This document shows positions 36,074-45,091 of a stretch of DNA of 64,000 nucleotides, in pieces. The notes below the pieces were generated by a model. The model was not told where the DNA came from. It did no database searches and saw only the letters and a list, made by a program, of their open reading frames with translations. Every line of letters begins with the position of its first letter. The first letter of the stretch is position 1. Both the position numbers and the translations under genes were made by a program. Source of the DNA: Shewanella sp. 10N.286.48.A6 (GTDB taxonomy: Bacteria > Pseudomonadota > Gammaproteobacteria > Enterobacterales > Shewanellaceae); the NCBI RefSeq assembly GCF_002873135.1, contig NZ_MCVI01000011.1, positions 62,422 to 126,421 of the forward strand, written 5' to 3'.

Positions 36074-36410
36074 AAGATTATTAAGATCTTATAGTAAAAT
36101 GAAATTAACAATTAACCAACACTTTGCTGGTGGCAATCTTGATTTATTCGCCATTTTTGATTTTTTTGGCTACTGTTAAAGTACTGGTAAAGCACTGTTA
36201 TTATGCTTTTATGACTAAAGCAATATTGGCAGCATAGTTTCGCAATACCTAATGCAGTGGATATCAACGCTAAGCGCAGTGGTAAATTATGCCGAGCAAC
36301 TTGTTTTTTATATCAATTGCTCTACATTTTAATAAGAGAACGACTAGCGTTACCGCGTAAGTACACATAGATACGTTTAACTCATTGAAGACAGGATATA
36401 AGAGGCTTTT
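36074..36410. other. gap without recognisable gene
   Basis: 337 AT-rich bases between the cytochrome remnant and the YdcH-family gene. I see no ORF, hairpin or known site beyond the presumed promoter of the downstream gene. Confidence 0.5.
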
Positions 36411-36659
36411 ATGCTAGGTGAAAATCATTCCCTCAGAAACGAATTTCCAGATCACATAGATACGATTACTTCGCTTATTAGCAGCAATGTCGATTTTGCT
36501 GAAATAATGAAAAAATACGATGCGTTAGATAAACAAATTAGAGATCTTGAGATGCGAGACTCGCCCATCGCAGACGAATCCATCCATGAGTTAAAGCAGC
36601 AGCGTGTAGTAATGAAAGACGCCCTTTATCATCAAATTACTTTGGCAGAACAGGGCTAA
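36411..36659 (+). CDS. YdcH/DUF465 family protein
   Basis: 82 residues, the small helical DUF465 pattern: HSLRNEFPDHIDTITSLI, MKKYDALDKQIRDLE, then LKQQRVVMKDALYHQI. Two amphipathic helices probably form a coiled-coil hairpin. Function is unknown; expression in stress or stationary phase is reported for related proteins. It is monocistronic and is followed by a terminator. Confidence 0.88.
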   Translation: MLGENHSLRNEFPDHIDTITSLISSNVDFAEIMKKYDALDKQIRDLEMRDSPIADESIHELKQQRVVMKDALYHQITLAEQG

Positions 36660-36677
36660 AAGAATGTATTTAAGAAG

Positions 36678-36711
36678 CGGGCAATATCGATTAGATATTG
36701 CCCGTTTTTTT
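36678..36711 (+). terminator. terminator after the YdcH-family gene
   Basis: CGGGCAATATC / GATATTGCCCG arms (11 bases) with a 5-base loop and a run of seven T. The convergent gene on the minus strand ends at its edge and may share the hairpin. Confidence 0.9.
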
Positions 36712-38011
36712 ATTGCTTTAATAAAGGAGACAGCACGTCAAGTTTGCCATCAATGGGTTCACTAATAGATAAATTAAGTATGTGTGCAATTAAAGGGTAA
36801 ACATGAATATTTTTAGCTAACTCAATTTCTGCTTGATGGTTAAAAGCCGGGCCGTTGGCATAAAAAATGGCATTCATATCCGGCATCACTTCAGCGTAGT
36901 AGCCATGTTTACCCTTAACGCCAGGTTTTGCATCACTGCTGGTAATGTAATGATCATGGGTGACCAAAATCGCATCACCAATGGCGGGATTAAAGTCATA
37001 CTCAAGGTGCTTAGGTATCGACTCCTTTCTATAAAATGCTAAGCCATCGGTCGCAGCAACTAGTTTCTCAAGGGCAATTAAATCTTGGTCTTTATTATTG
37101 CCATGGGCGCGCACTAATGAAAAAGCGGCGTCATTAATAAAACTAAATCGAGATTTTAATGCCTCATCATCGGCAAACAGTTTGTCTGTGTAGATACGCT
37201 CAAAATCAGCAACCTGTGCCATACCATGATCTGATGTGATGATAATATTAACCGCATAAGGTAGCGCATTTACTTGCTCAATTAAGCTAGCAATGACCTT
37301 ATCAATGTAATTGACAGCATCATGGGTTTGCTGCGATAACGGCCCGTGATGATGACCTGCGCTATCGACATCTGAAAAGTATAATGTCACAAATTGCGGC
37401 CGCTGCGTTTCAGGTAATTTAAGCCATTCAATAACTTGCTCGACACGGGTTTCATTTGCGACTCTACCGTCATATCGTTTCCAATAAGTGGGTCTAAAAC
37501 CTGCTATTTCAGCTTCTGAGCCGGGCCAGAAATACGTAGCTGATTTCATTCCTTGCTGGGCAGCTAAAGACCAAAGTGGAACGCCAGTGTAAAAACGGCC
37601 ATCGGTGACGGCATCATGGTCGTTTAAAGCGTAATGGCGCCCTAATGTGGGGTTGTAGAAACGATTAGCAACAATGCCATGATTACTGGGATAGAGACCG
37701 GTAACCAGAGTCAAATGGTTAGGGAAGGTGACTGTTGGAAATGACGGCGTTAATTGCGTTATTGTTGCGGCATTGCTGGCAAAGTTATTAAGAAACTTAG
37801 GCTGATGAACTTTATTGTAATCATGCCTATAACCATCAATAGAGATAAGTAACACATAGGGCTTATCATTGACATTATGGGGCTGATTTGACCCTAATGA
37901 TGATGTTTCATCTGCCATGATATTATGGCTTAAAAAAACCAATGCGATAGTAATACTGCTACTAAGTTGTTTTAACCTTGCAAGGCTGTTGGATGCTAAC
38001 CATTGACGCAT
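36710..38011 (-). CDS. nucleotide pyrophosphatase/phosphodiesterase (alkaline phosphatase superfamily)
   Basis: 433 residues. An N-terminal export signal ends near residue 33 (SSITIALVFLSHNIMA). The NPP signature follows: LISIDGYRHDY with the first metal Asp and FPTVTFPNHLTLVTGLYPSNHG with the Thr nucleophile. Later metal ligands are in SDVDSAGHHHGP, TSDHGMAQV and GKHGYYAEVMPDM. It probably hydrolyses nucleotide pyrophosphate or phosphodiester bonds in the periplasm; substrate not predictable. It stands between a YdcH gene and an RND pump and does not appear to be in an operon. Confidence 0.88.
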   Translation of the reverse strand: MRQWLASNSLARLKQLSSSITIALVFLSHNIMADETSSLGSNQPHNVNDKPYVLLISIDGYRHDYNKVHQPKFLNNFASNAATITQLTPSFPTVTFPNHLTLVTGLYPSNHGIVANRFYNPTLGRHYALNDHDAVTDGRFYTGVPLWSLAAQQGMKSATYFWPGSEAEIAGFRPTYWKRYDGRVANETRVEQVIEWLKLPETQRPQFVTLYFSDVDSAGHHHGPLSQQTHDAVNYIDKVIASLIEQVNALPYAVNIIITSDHGMAQVADFERIYTDKLFADDEALKSRFSFINDAAFSLVRAHGNNKDQDLIALEKLVAATDGLAFYRKESIPKHLEYDFNPAIGDAILVTHDHYITSSDAKPGVKGKHGYYAEVMPDMNAIFYANGPAFNHQAEIELAKNIHVYPLIAHILNLSISEPIDGKLDVLSPLLKQ

Positions 38012-38194
38012 TATTGCTTCCTTTATTATTGTATTTAGTCGAAGACAAAAATTACTTTGAACTCTTTTTATTATCTAATTTAGCCATCATAGTTAGTGTT
38101 GATGACAATCATATGATGTGTCATATTTTGCAGGCTGATTAGTTAACAAGTATTTTAGTTAATTATCAATGCAATTAACTGAAATTAAAACAAT

Positions 38195-38225
38195 AAAAAA
38201 GCGAAACATCCTGTTTCGCTTTTTT
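38195..38225. terminator. terminator after the RND pump genes
   Basis: AAAAAAGCGAAACA / TGTTTCGCTTTTTT, 14-base perfect arms with a TCC loop. It acts on the minus-strand RND operon that ends at 38247. Confidence 0.88.
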
Positions 38226-38246
38226 ATTGGTCACATTGTTAACCGA

Positions 38247-41200
38247 TTATTTTACTGCTTGACTGGCTAACTCTGCTTTATGCTCTTCAGCTGTTAATGG
38301 AAAATAATGTCTCCAAGAACCTCTCAAGAAAATCCGCGTATCTTCAATTGCTATATAAAGACAAGGGATTAAACACAGTGTTACCACTGTTGCGAACAAC
38401 ACCCCAAACGCCAGTGATACGGCCATTGGTATCACCATTTGTGCCTGCATACTGGTTTCAGTCATGATTGGCACTAGACCAATAAAGGTCGTTAAAGAGG
38501 TCAACATAATCGCTCTAAAACGTCTGCAACCAGCGTTAATTACCGCATCATTGAGTTTAACCCCTTGTTTTCGGGAATTATTCACATAATCCACCATCAC
38601 TAGTGAGTCATTGACCACCACACCTGCAGCGGCAATAATCCCGAATACAGAAAGGGCACTTAAATCAATACCTAAAATGATATGGCCAAGCATTGAGCCA
38701 ATCACGCCAAATGGGATCACCGACATGATCATAAAGGGTTGCACGTATGACTTAAGCGGTATCGCTAATAAGCTGTAAATCACCAACATAGAGATAATAA
38801 AATCACGCATTTGGGTATCGGCACTATCAAGTTGCTCCTGAATACTGCCAGAAACCTCACTTTTCACTCGAGGGTATTTTGCCAATAATTGCGGAATGAA
38901 ATTATCACGAATATCTTTGGCGAGTTTAAATGGCTCAGCTTGTTCAGCATCAACCGAGGCCCATACATTAATGGTTCGGTTACCATTTTCACGGCGAATA
39001 CTACTCACGCCTTGAACTACGTTTATATTAGCGACTTCAGACAGGGGTAATTCAGCACCTTGAGGCGTTTTAATCAACACCTCCTGAACGAGGGCGATAG
39101 AGTTACGTTGCTCTTCTGGGTAGCGTAGCATCACCTTGATTTCTTCGCCGTTACGGATAATCCGCTGTGCTTCAAGTCCGTAAAAGCTATTACCGACTTG
39201 TGAAGCAATATTGGCCAGGGTTAGGCCTAAACTGTGGGCTAAAGGTTTTAAGTCAAATTGCACTTCTTTGGCAGAGGATTGACGACTGTCATTAATGTCA
39301 CTCACCCCTTTTAAAGTACCTAACTTTTCTTTTAACTCCTTCGATGCAGCAATTAATTGCGCTTCATCGTTACCCTCTAGTCGGAAACTAATATCACCAT
39401 CATCCATGCCGCCACCAAATAAACTATCTTGGATGGTGAAAGATTTAACTCCTGGGATATTTGGCATCGCTTGGCGCCATAATTCAGCCACTTCAAAGGT
39501 ATTAATGGGTCTTAATTCCGGGTCGACCAGTTTTGTCCTCACTTCTGCTTTTGTACGACCTTGAAGCTCAACTTGTAACTCTGCAATCATGCCTTGACCA
39601 TATTGAGATTCAAGCTCTTTCTCAACAGTTCGCAGGGCAGATTCAATGGCATGGGCGGCATTAAGGGTTGCGGTTTCTGCGGCATCGACATTCATTTCCA
39701 AGGTGATACGAGGAAAATCATGGGGGATTTTAGGTTGCCCAATAAAGCGTACTAAGCCGCTTATATAAAGGGCTGCGCAAATAACAATTAACATCACAAA
39801 GGTCGCAATAACTGAATAACGGTATTTTACTGCAGCAGTTAGACTAGGGCGGTAAACATTAGCAATAAAATTCGCTAGGTTTGTTTCAATTTTACCTTGA
39901 ATAAAGTTAACGATATTTCTTAACCAATCTAACGGATTTTTAGAACCCGGTTGCACAACTTTAGGTTTTTTCATATGCGCTAAATGTGACGGTAAAATTA
40001 ACTTTGATTCCACTAATGAAAAGATTAAGCACAAAATAACCACAAACCCAATGGCTTGACCAAAGGCTGATGAAGGGCCGTCATCTAAGGTGATCGGTAA
40101 AAACGCTGCAATGGTGGTTAATACCCCAAAGGTTGCCGGTATGGCGACCCGTTTAACCCCGCGAATAACACTATCGATATTTTGACCGTTTTCTTCACAT
40201 TCAGTATGGGCGCTTTCTCCCATCACAATGGCATCATCGACCACAATACCCAATACCAGTATGAAGGCGAATAAACTGATGACATTGATGGTGACATCAA
40301 TAAAGCCCATTGGCATAAATAATAGCGTACCTAAGAAACACACGGGTAAGCCCATCATTACCCAAAACGCTAACCGCACTCGCAGAAATAACGCCAGCAT
40401 GATAAAGACTAATAATGCGCCTGTTTTCATGCTATCGAGCATTAAATCTAAACGACCTTCAAGGTAGTAGGTCATATCAACCCAAGGCTCTAAGGTCACA
40501 CCGTCTGGTAAAATAGCCTGTTTGTCAGTAACGTATTTTTTTAAAGTATCGGCAACATCGGTGATACTTTGGTTTTTAGCGGCGCCAACAAAAAAGGTGA
40601 CAGCATTTTGGCCATTGAATTTAGAATATTGAATGCCTTCTTCAAAGCCATCGTTGACCGTCGCAACGTCTCCCAGTAATAAGTTAGTACCGTCATCCAA
40701 GGTTAATAAGGGTAAATCTTCAAACTCATATCCGACATACGCTTGGTTTTCTACTCGTAAGTTAATGTAGCCATTTTCAGCTTTAATTTGTCCCGCTGAC
40801 ATATTACGGGAATAACCACGTACAGCTTCTGCAACATCGTTAAAACTAAGACCAAATTCTCTGAGTCTGTCTTTACTGACTTCGACACTGATTTCGTAAT
40901 TAAGTCCGCCATAGAAATCTGAAATATTTACATTAGGCAGTTGCATGATTTCTTGATGAATTTTTTCGCCTAAGTCTTTGAGTTGTCGTTGAGATAAGTC
41001 GCCATATAAACTTAAATACATCACTTCTTGGCGTATTTTTATGCGCTCAACTTTCGGAAACTCCATGCCTGCTGGGAATGTTGATACTGAGTCAATTTCT
41101 GATTTAACTTCATCCAATACAATTTGCGGATCGTATGAGTCTTCAATTCTGAAATAACCAGAGGCTTGGTTACGATTAGAATAGGTAATAACCCGCTGCA

Positions 41201-41444
41201 AGCCCTGAACAGTCTCTAAAGCTTGCTCTATTTTGACCGTAATGCCTTCTTCAACTTCTTGGGGCGCAGCGCCCGGATAAACGGCGCTGAACTCAATCCA
41301 GTTAATTTCAACTGCAGGGAAGAATTGCTTACGTATGGTGTTTGCTGTCAGTAAGCCACCAAGTAATATGATGATCATTAATAAGTTTGCCGCCACACTG
41401 TTGCGGGCAAACCAAGCAATCAAACCTTTATGGGTGTCTTCCAT
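38247..41444 (-). CDS. efflux RND transporter permease subunit
   Basis: 1065 residues, the AcrB/MexB-like inner-membrane pump. The N-terminal helix and large periplasmic loops are visible. The proton-relay Asp pair is in LGIVVDDAIVMGES (TM4), and the second-half repeat is VFGIIAAAGVVVNDSLVMVD. A hydrophobic TM7 segment (YSVIATFVMLIVICAALYI) starts the second half. It exports drugs, dyes or other toxic compounds with its adaptor and an outer-membrane TolC-type channel that is not encoded here. The substrate cannot be read from sequence. It starts 2 bases after the adaptor ends. Confidence 0.94.
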   Translation of the reverse strand: MEDTHKGLIAWFARNSVAANLLMIIILLGGLLTANTIRKQFFPAVEINWIEFSAVYPGAAPQEVEEGITVKIEQALETVQGLQRVITYSNRNQASGYFRIEDSYDPQIVLDEVKSEIDSVSTFPAGMEFPKVERIKIRQEVMYLSLYGDLSQRQLKDLGEKIHQEIMQLPNVNISDFYGGLNYEISVEVSKDRLREFGLSFNDVAEAVRGYSRNMSAGQIKAENGYINLRVENQAYVGYEFEDLPLLTLDDGTNLLLGDVATVNDGFEEGIQYSKFNGQNAVTFFVGAAKNQSITDVADTLKKYVTDKQAILPDGVTLEPWVDMTYYLEGRLDLMLDSMKTGALLVFIMLALFLRVRLAFWVMMGLPVCFLGTLLFMPMGFIDVTINVISLFAFILVLGIVVDDAIVMGESAHTECEENGQNIDSVIRGVKRVAIPATFGVLTTIAAFLPITLDDGPSSAFGQAIGFVVILCLIFSLVESKLILPSHLAHMKKPKVVQPGSKNPLDWLRNIVNFIQGKIETNLANFIANVYRPSLTAAVKYRYSVIATFVMLIVICAALYISGLVRFIGQPKIPHDFPRITLEMNVDAAETATLNAAHAIESALRTVEKELESQYGQGMIAELQVELQGRTKAEVRTKLVDPELRPINTFEVAELWRQAMPNIPGVKSFTIQDSLFGGGMDDGDISFRLEGNDEAQLIAASKELKEKLGTLKGVSDINDSRQSSAKEVQFDLKPLAHSLGLTLANIASQVGNSFYGLEAQRIIRNGEEIKVMLRYPEEQRNSIALVQEVLIKTPQGAELPLSEVANINVVQGVSSIRRENGNRTINVWASVDAEQAEPFKLAKDIRDNFIPQLLAKYPRVKSEVSGSIQEQLDSADTQMRDFIISMLVIYSLLAIPLKSYVQPFMIMSVIPFGVIGSMLGHIILGIDLSALSVFGIIAAAGVVVNDSLVMVDYVNNSRKQGVKLNDAVINAGCRRFRAIMLTSLTTFIGLVPIMTETSMQAQMVIPMAVSLAFGVLFATVVTLCLIPCLYIAIEDTRIFLRGSWRHYFPLTAEEHKAELASQAVK

Positions 41445-41446
41445 GA

Positions 41447-42646
41447 TTATTCCTTATCTTTGATGGCGATTGCTGATTTAATAATGTCGTCACCTTCAAT
41501 AGCATCTTGCTGGAGAATCTTATCTTCAGGTAACTTTACTGACATGCCTTCAATAGGGTAATCAAGTGCCGAGGTAATAATATTCATCCCATCTTCTAAA
41601 CCACTTGAAATAATCACGTTACTGCCGTCTTGGCGAATAATATTAACGGGTAAATAACGCAGTTTCATTTCTGCATCCATGACCGCAACTAAACCGTTTA
41701 CAATCAGGTGGCGGGGAATAATTGCAACGCTGCCAGCTTGTGTGCCACCAATATGTGCTGTGACATAGGTGCCAAAGCGTAATTCTTTATGGTTACCTTT
41801 AAGTGCATAAGGGTCATTTATTTCAGCGACTAAATAAGTCATACGACTCTTACTATCAATCACACCTTCGCTACGGACAATCGTGCCTTGCCATTGCTGT
41901 TTTTCACCGGCGAAGTTACCCACCAAACTTACTTCAGCATTAGCGCCTTTTCTGTCTAGATATTGCATTTCTTTATCTGCAAGTGGCAAACGTACTTCAG
42001 CAATTTCAGTGTTATACAAGGTGCCAATAGATGCGCCATTGCCAACATAAGTGCCTAAGCCAATATTACGACTGGCGATTAACGAATCATAAGGTGCTTT
42101 AATCACTGAACGTTCTAAATTACGTTGGGCACGATGTAAGCCGGCTTCAGCACTTTTCAACTTAGCGATTTCTTTGGCTAATTGAGGTTTACGTAAACTT
42201 AAATCGCTAGGTTTACTATCGGTAATCTCAGCCCATTCACGTTCGGCTACTGCTGCAGTGGCTTTTTCTAGCACTAGGTTTGATTTAGCTGATGCCAGTT
42301 CAGCTTGTGCATCAAGTAATGCTGATTCGTAATCACTTGGATCTATTTTGGCGAGTATCTGGCCTTTTTTGACGAAGCCTCCTTTTACAAAGGCTTCTGC
42401 AAGGTAGGTGATTTCACCATTCACTTGTGCCACTAATTCAGTTTGATACTTAGGGTTAACAACCCCATAAGAGCTAACCGTAAATGTCATTGGCTTATAT
42501 TCAATGCTTTGTACTGATACAAGCGGGGTCGTGTCTACTGGTGGTTTTTCTTCTGGTGGTTGCTTCATGGCAACTAACGCCGCTGTTATGGCAATGCCAG
42601 AACCTATAATTAAGAAAGGAAATACTTTTTGCATTGTGGTCGCCAC
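41447..42646 (-). CDS. efflux RND periplasmic adaptor subunit
   Basis: About 399 residues if started at the GTG at 42646, which has AAGGA 6 bases upstream; ATG at 42634 has no suitable site and an upstream open stretch looks untranslated. An N-terminal helix (FPFLIIGSGIAITAALVA) anchors or exports it. The membrane-fusion layout is visible: lipoyl halves (VAQVNGEITYLAEAFVKGGFV-type and KAPYDSLIASRNIGLG), a long coiled coil (about 100-180) and a beta-barrel domain. It links the RND pump to an outer-membrane channel. Confidence 0.9.
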   Translation of the reverse strand: MATTMQKVFPFLIIGSGIAITAALVAMKQPPEEKPPVDTTPLVSVQSIEYKPMTFTVSSYGVVNPKYQTELVAQVNGEITYLAEAFVKGGFVKKGQILAKIDPSDYESALLDAQAELASAKSNLVLEKATAAVAEREWAEITDSKPSDLSLRKPQLAKEIAKLKSAEAGLHRAQRNLERSVIKAPYDSLIASRNIGLGTYVGNGASIGTLYNTEIAEVRLPLADKEMQYLDRKGANAEVSLVGNFAGEKQQWQGTIVRSEGVIDSKSRMTYLVAEINDPYALKGNHKELRFGTYVTAHIGGTQAGSVAIIPRHLIVNGLVAVMDAEMKLRYLPVNIIRQDGSNVIISSGLEDGMNIITSALDYPIEGMSVKLPEDKILQQDAIEGDDIIKSAIAIKDKE

Positions 42647-43080
42647 GGGACATCCTTTTTGAAGAGATAACACAAACCTTTCGCGCTTGTGTGCAAATGA
42701 GTTATCGACATTATATGGAGATGTTAATAAAACTGTTAACTGTAAGTGGTAACAATGTGTAATTTAATGTTTCAAATGTTTCGAGACTGACAGTTTACTT
42801 ATTACCTATAGCGACAATTGTGCATATAAAGTCCCATTTTTTGATAGTAATTCATAACGTTAAACGAGCTTGTCACATAAGTATTGGCAAGGTTGTAAAT
42901 GTATACACTGGGTTTAAATGTGAGGCTGGTAAGGAAAAAAATAGGTAATAAAACCACATTCATTAACATATTGTGCTGATTTACGCTCATGAAGCTAATT
43001 TTTAATAGTAATTTCGAGTGCTAAGGTTCAAAATCACTGATTATAAATGCTCATTTTTATCTTTCACACAAGGAACAGTA
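42647..43080. other. intergenic region between RND adaptor and galE
   Basis: 434 AT-rich bases between divergent genes. They contain both promoters; a short minus-strand open stretch at 42802-42990 has no family resemblance and no good ribosome site. I found no clear operator. Confidence 0.5.
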
Positions 43081-44109
43081 ATGAACGTATTAGTTACCGG
43101 TGGTGCTGGCTATATCGGCTCACATACAGTGTTATCACTGCTAGAAAACAATTGTAATGTCGTTGTTTTTGATAACCTGTTTAATTCAAATATTGAGTCA
43201 ATTAAGCGAGTAGAGGCATTAACTGGGAAATCGGTAATTTTTATAGAAGGTGACATTCGTGACAAACACGCTTTAACCGCAGTTTTTGAGCAATTTGATA
43301 TTCAAACCGTGATCCATTTTGCAGCCCTTAAAGCGGTCGGTGAGTCAGCGCAAATTCCACTTGAGTACTATCAAAATAATGTTCACGGCTCTGTGTGTTT
43401 ATTGGAAGCCATGGCCGAACATAATGTTCATAACTTTATCTTTAGCTCATCTGCGACCGTTTATGGCGAAGAAAATGATGTGCCTTATGTTGAGACCATG
43501 AAGTTAGGTACACCTTCAAGCCCTTATGGGGCAACTAAAGTAATGGTCGAACGGGTGATGGCAGATTTTGCGGTATCAAACAGCAATTTTAGAGGGGTGT
43601 CATTACGTTACTTTAATCCAATTGGTGCCCATGAAAGCGGCCAAATTGGTGAGTCACCAAAAGGCATCCCAAACAATCTACTGCCTTATGTTGCGCAAGT
43701 GATGGTGGGTAAACGTGACAAGCTCAGTATTTTTGGTTCAGACTACCCAACTAAAGATGGTACCTGTGAACGTGACTATCTTCATGTGATGGATTTGGCT
43801 GAGGGTCACGTTGCTGCGATGAACTGGTTAGACAATAATGCCAGCTTTACTGGCGTTGAGGCATTCAACTTAGGTACAGGTAATGGCGTATCGGTTTTCG
43901 ATATTGTGAAGGCATTTGAACAAGCGGTTGATAAACCCATTCCATATGAAGTCAGTCCAAGACGCGCAGGGGATTTAGCTGCATTTTGGGCCAATGCCCA
44001 AAAAGCTAATCAACAATTGAATTGGCAAGCAAAGCGCAGTTTAGATCAAATGATGGTTGATACCTGGCGCTGGCAATCAGCTAATCCTAATGGTTATGAT
44101 AAAGAGTAA
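43081..44109 (+). CDS. galE: UDP-glucose 4-epimerase
   Basis: 342 residues from the ATG preceded by AAGGA; the upstream extension of the frame has no similarity. The NAD-binding Rossmann motif is VTGGAGYIGSHTVLS at the N-terminus. The catalytic Ser is in FSSSATVYG and the Tyr/Lys in SPYGATKVMVER near residue 148. The substrate loop RYFNPIGAHESG is present. It interconverts UDP-glucose and UDP-galactose for LPS and exopolysaccharide synthesis. No other polysaccharide gene is adjacent. Confidence 0.96.
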   Translation: MNVLVTGGAGYIGSHTVLSLLENNCNVVVFDNLFNSNIESIKRVEALTGKSVIFIEGDIRDKHALTAVFEQFDIQTVIHFAALKAVGESAQIPLEYYQNNVHGSVCLLEAMAEHNVHNFIFSSSATVYGEENDVPYVETMKLGTPSSPYGATKVMVERVMADFAVSNSNFRGVSLRYFNPIGAHESGQIGESPKGIPNNLLPYVAQVMVGKRDKLSIFGSDYPTKDGTCERDYLHVMDLAEGHVAAMNWLDNNASFTGVEAFNLGTGNGVSVFDIVKAFEQAVDKPIPYEVSPRRAGDLAAFWANAQKANQQLNWQAKRSLDQMMVDTWRWQSANPNGYDKE

Positions 44110-44241
44110 CCTTTGCATTTGTTTTTGAAATAGAATTTATTAGCTCTATTTAGGTAGTTTACATATTCAACAGGGTAGGCGTTAAGTCAGTTCTAAAGAG
44201 CGTTTCAAACAAATGTGTCACCCTTAAAAAGACTCACCATT

Positions 44242-44276
44242 ATGTCACTCTATATTACAATTAGAGTGACATTTTT
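44242..44276 (+). terminator. terminator downstream of galE
   Basis: ATGTCACTCTA / TAGAGTGACAT, 11-base perfect arms with a 9-base loop, followed by TTTTATTT. It lies about 130 bases after galE. Confidence 0.75.
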
Positions 44277-44708
44277 ATTTCTGTGTAGTGGCAAAGGAAA
44301 AGTTGATTTGTAGGATCTTTTTAAAGGACATTTTTCAATAATCCCTGCATCTAGATGGGTGCATGTTCAGTACGTCTTGAAGAATTAAAAGATTATTTTA
44401 AATTATCATGAAACTTACTTGTTAGTTTTTCTTTAGCACAGGATTCGGTGGTGGTCACTTCTCTGTTCAGAAATAAAAGCTGTGAAGAATTATCCTGGCA
44501 CAAAGTGGGCACAAGTTTATTTATAGTGTTTTAGTTAGAGGTTTTGTATCAAACAAACTAGCCAATATAGATATTAACTTGATTTCATTATTTGAATTTA
44601 GAAGATAAAATTAGAAAGTGGTGACACAACAATATTTAAACAAGGCACAAACTAGGTATGTTATGGGATTAAACTTGGGGATATAAAACAAGAATTTAGA
44701 ATAGAAAT
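44277..44708. other. gene-free region downstream of tRNA-Val
   Basis: 432 AT-rich bases between the galE terminator and the tRNA-Val pair. It includes the near-repeat GGCACAAAGTGGGCACAAG at 44497-44515. I see no integrase reading frame and no copy of the tRNA 3' end that would mark an attachment site. Confidence 0.45.
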
Positions 44709-44785
44709 TGGTACAACCGAGTGGATTCGAACCACCGACCCCTACCATGTCAAGGTAGTGCTCTAACCAACTGAGCTACGGTTGT
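44709..44785 (-). tRNA. tRNA-Val (anticodon GAC), distal copy
   Basis: 77 bases including encoded CCA. Acceptor ACAACCG/CGGTTGT with discriminator A, anticodon stem CTACC/GGTAG and loop TTGACAT, T arm GGTTCGAATCC. Second of two tRNA-Val genes read from the same promoter. Confidence 0.95.
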
Positions 44786-44811
44786 ATTGTGTTTAGCAAT
44801 CTCAAAAAAAA

Positions 44812-44888
44812 TGGTACAACTGAGTGGATTCGAACCACCGACCCCCACCATGTCAAGGTGGTGCTCTAACCAGCTGAGCTACAGTTGT
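44812..44888 (-). tRNA. tRNA-Val (anticodon GAC), proximal copy
   Basis: 77 bases with CCA. Acceptor ACAACTG/CAGTTGT, anticodon stem CCACC/GGTGG, loop TTGACAT. It differs from the other copy by paired changes in the acceptor and anticodon stems and one D-loop base. Confidence 0.95.
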
Positions 44889-44932
44889 ATCGTTCAACGT
44901 TGATAAAAGACTTCATCGTTGGGACGAGCGAT

Positions 44933-44960
44933 ATATTACGGGATACGCGTTTTGATGCAA
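44933..44960 (-). promoter_or_regulatory. tRNA-Val promoter
   Basis: On the minus strand TTGCAT (44955-44960), 16 bases, TAATAT (44933-44938). Transcription would start about 38 bases before the first tRNA. Confidence 0.6.
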
Positions 44961-45091
44961 GCAAAAAAATCAAAAATATGAACGAGTGGCGATTTGCTGT
45001 GCAAATTGAGTCATATAGCAGCGTAGGCGTGTTATTTTTTAACATTATCAGCATGCTCATCTCGTTCAAATTTTATAACGACTAGTTAAAA

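Noticed and set aside
42802..42990. Minus-strand 62-codon frame between the RND adaptor and galE
   Set aside because: No ribosome-binding site, no family pattern, AT-driven hydrophobic composition; treated as intergenic.
43018..43080. Upstream extension of galE
   Set aside because: The invariant VTGGAGYIGSH begins a few residues after the ATG at 43081, which has AAGGA; the extra 21 residues are not conserved.
44277..44708. Possible integrase or island remnant next to tRNA-Val
   Set aside because: The region contains GGCACAAAGTGGGCACAAG and sits at a tRNA 3' end, but no integrase-like frame and no duplicated tRNA 3' end are visible.
44885..45085. Overlapping frames on both strands beside tRNA-Val
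   Set aside because: They overlap the tRNA promoter and 3' end and each other, with no protein signature.
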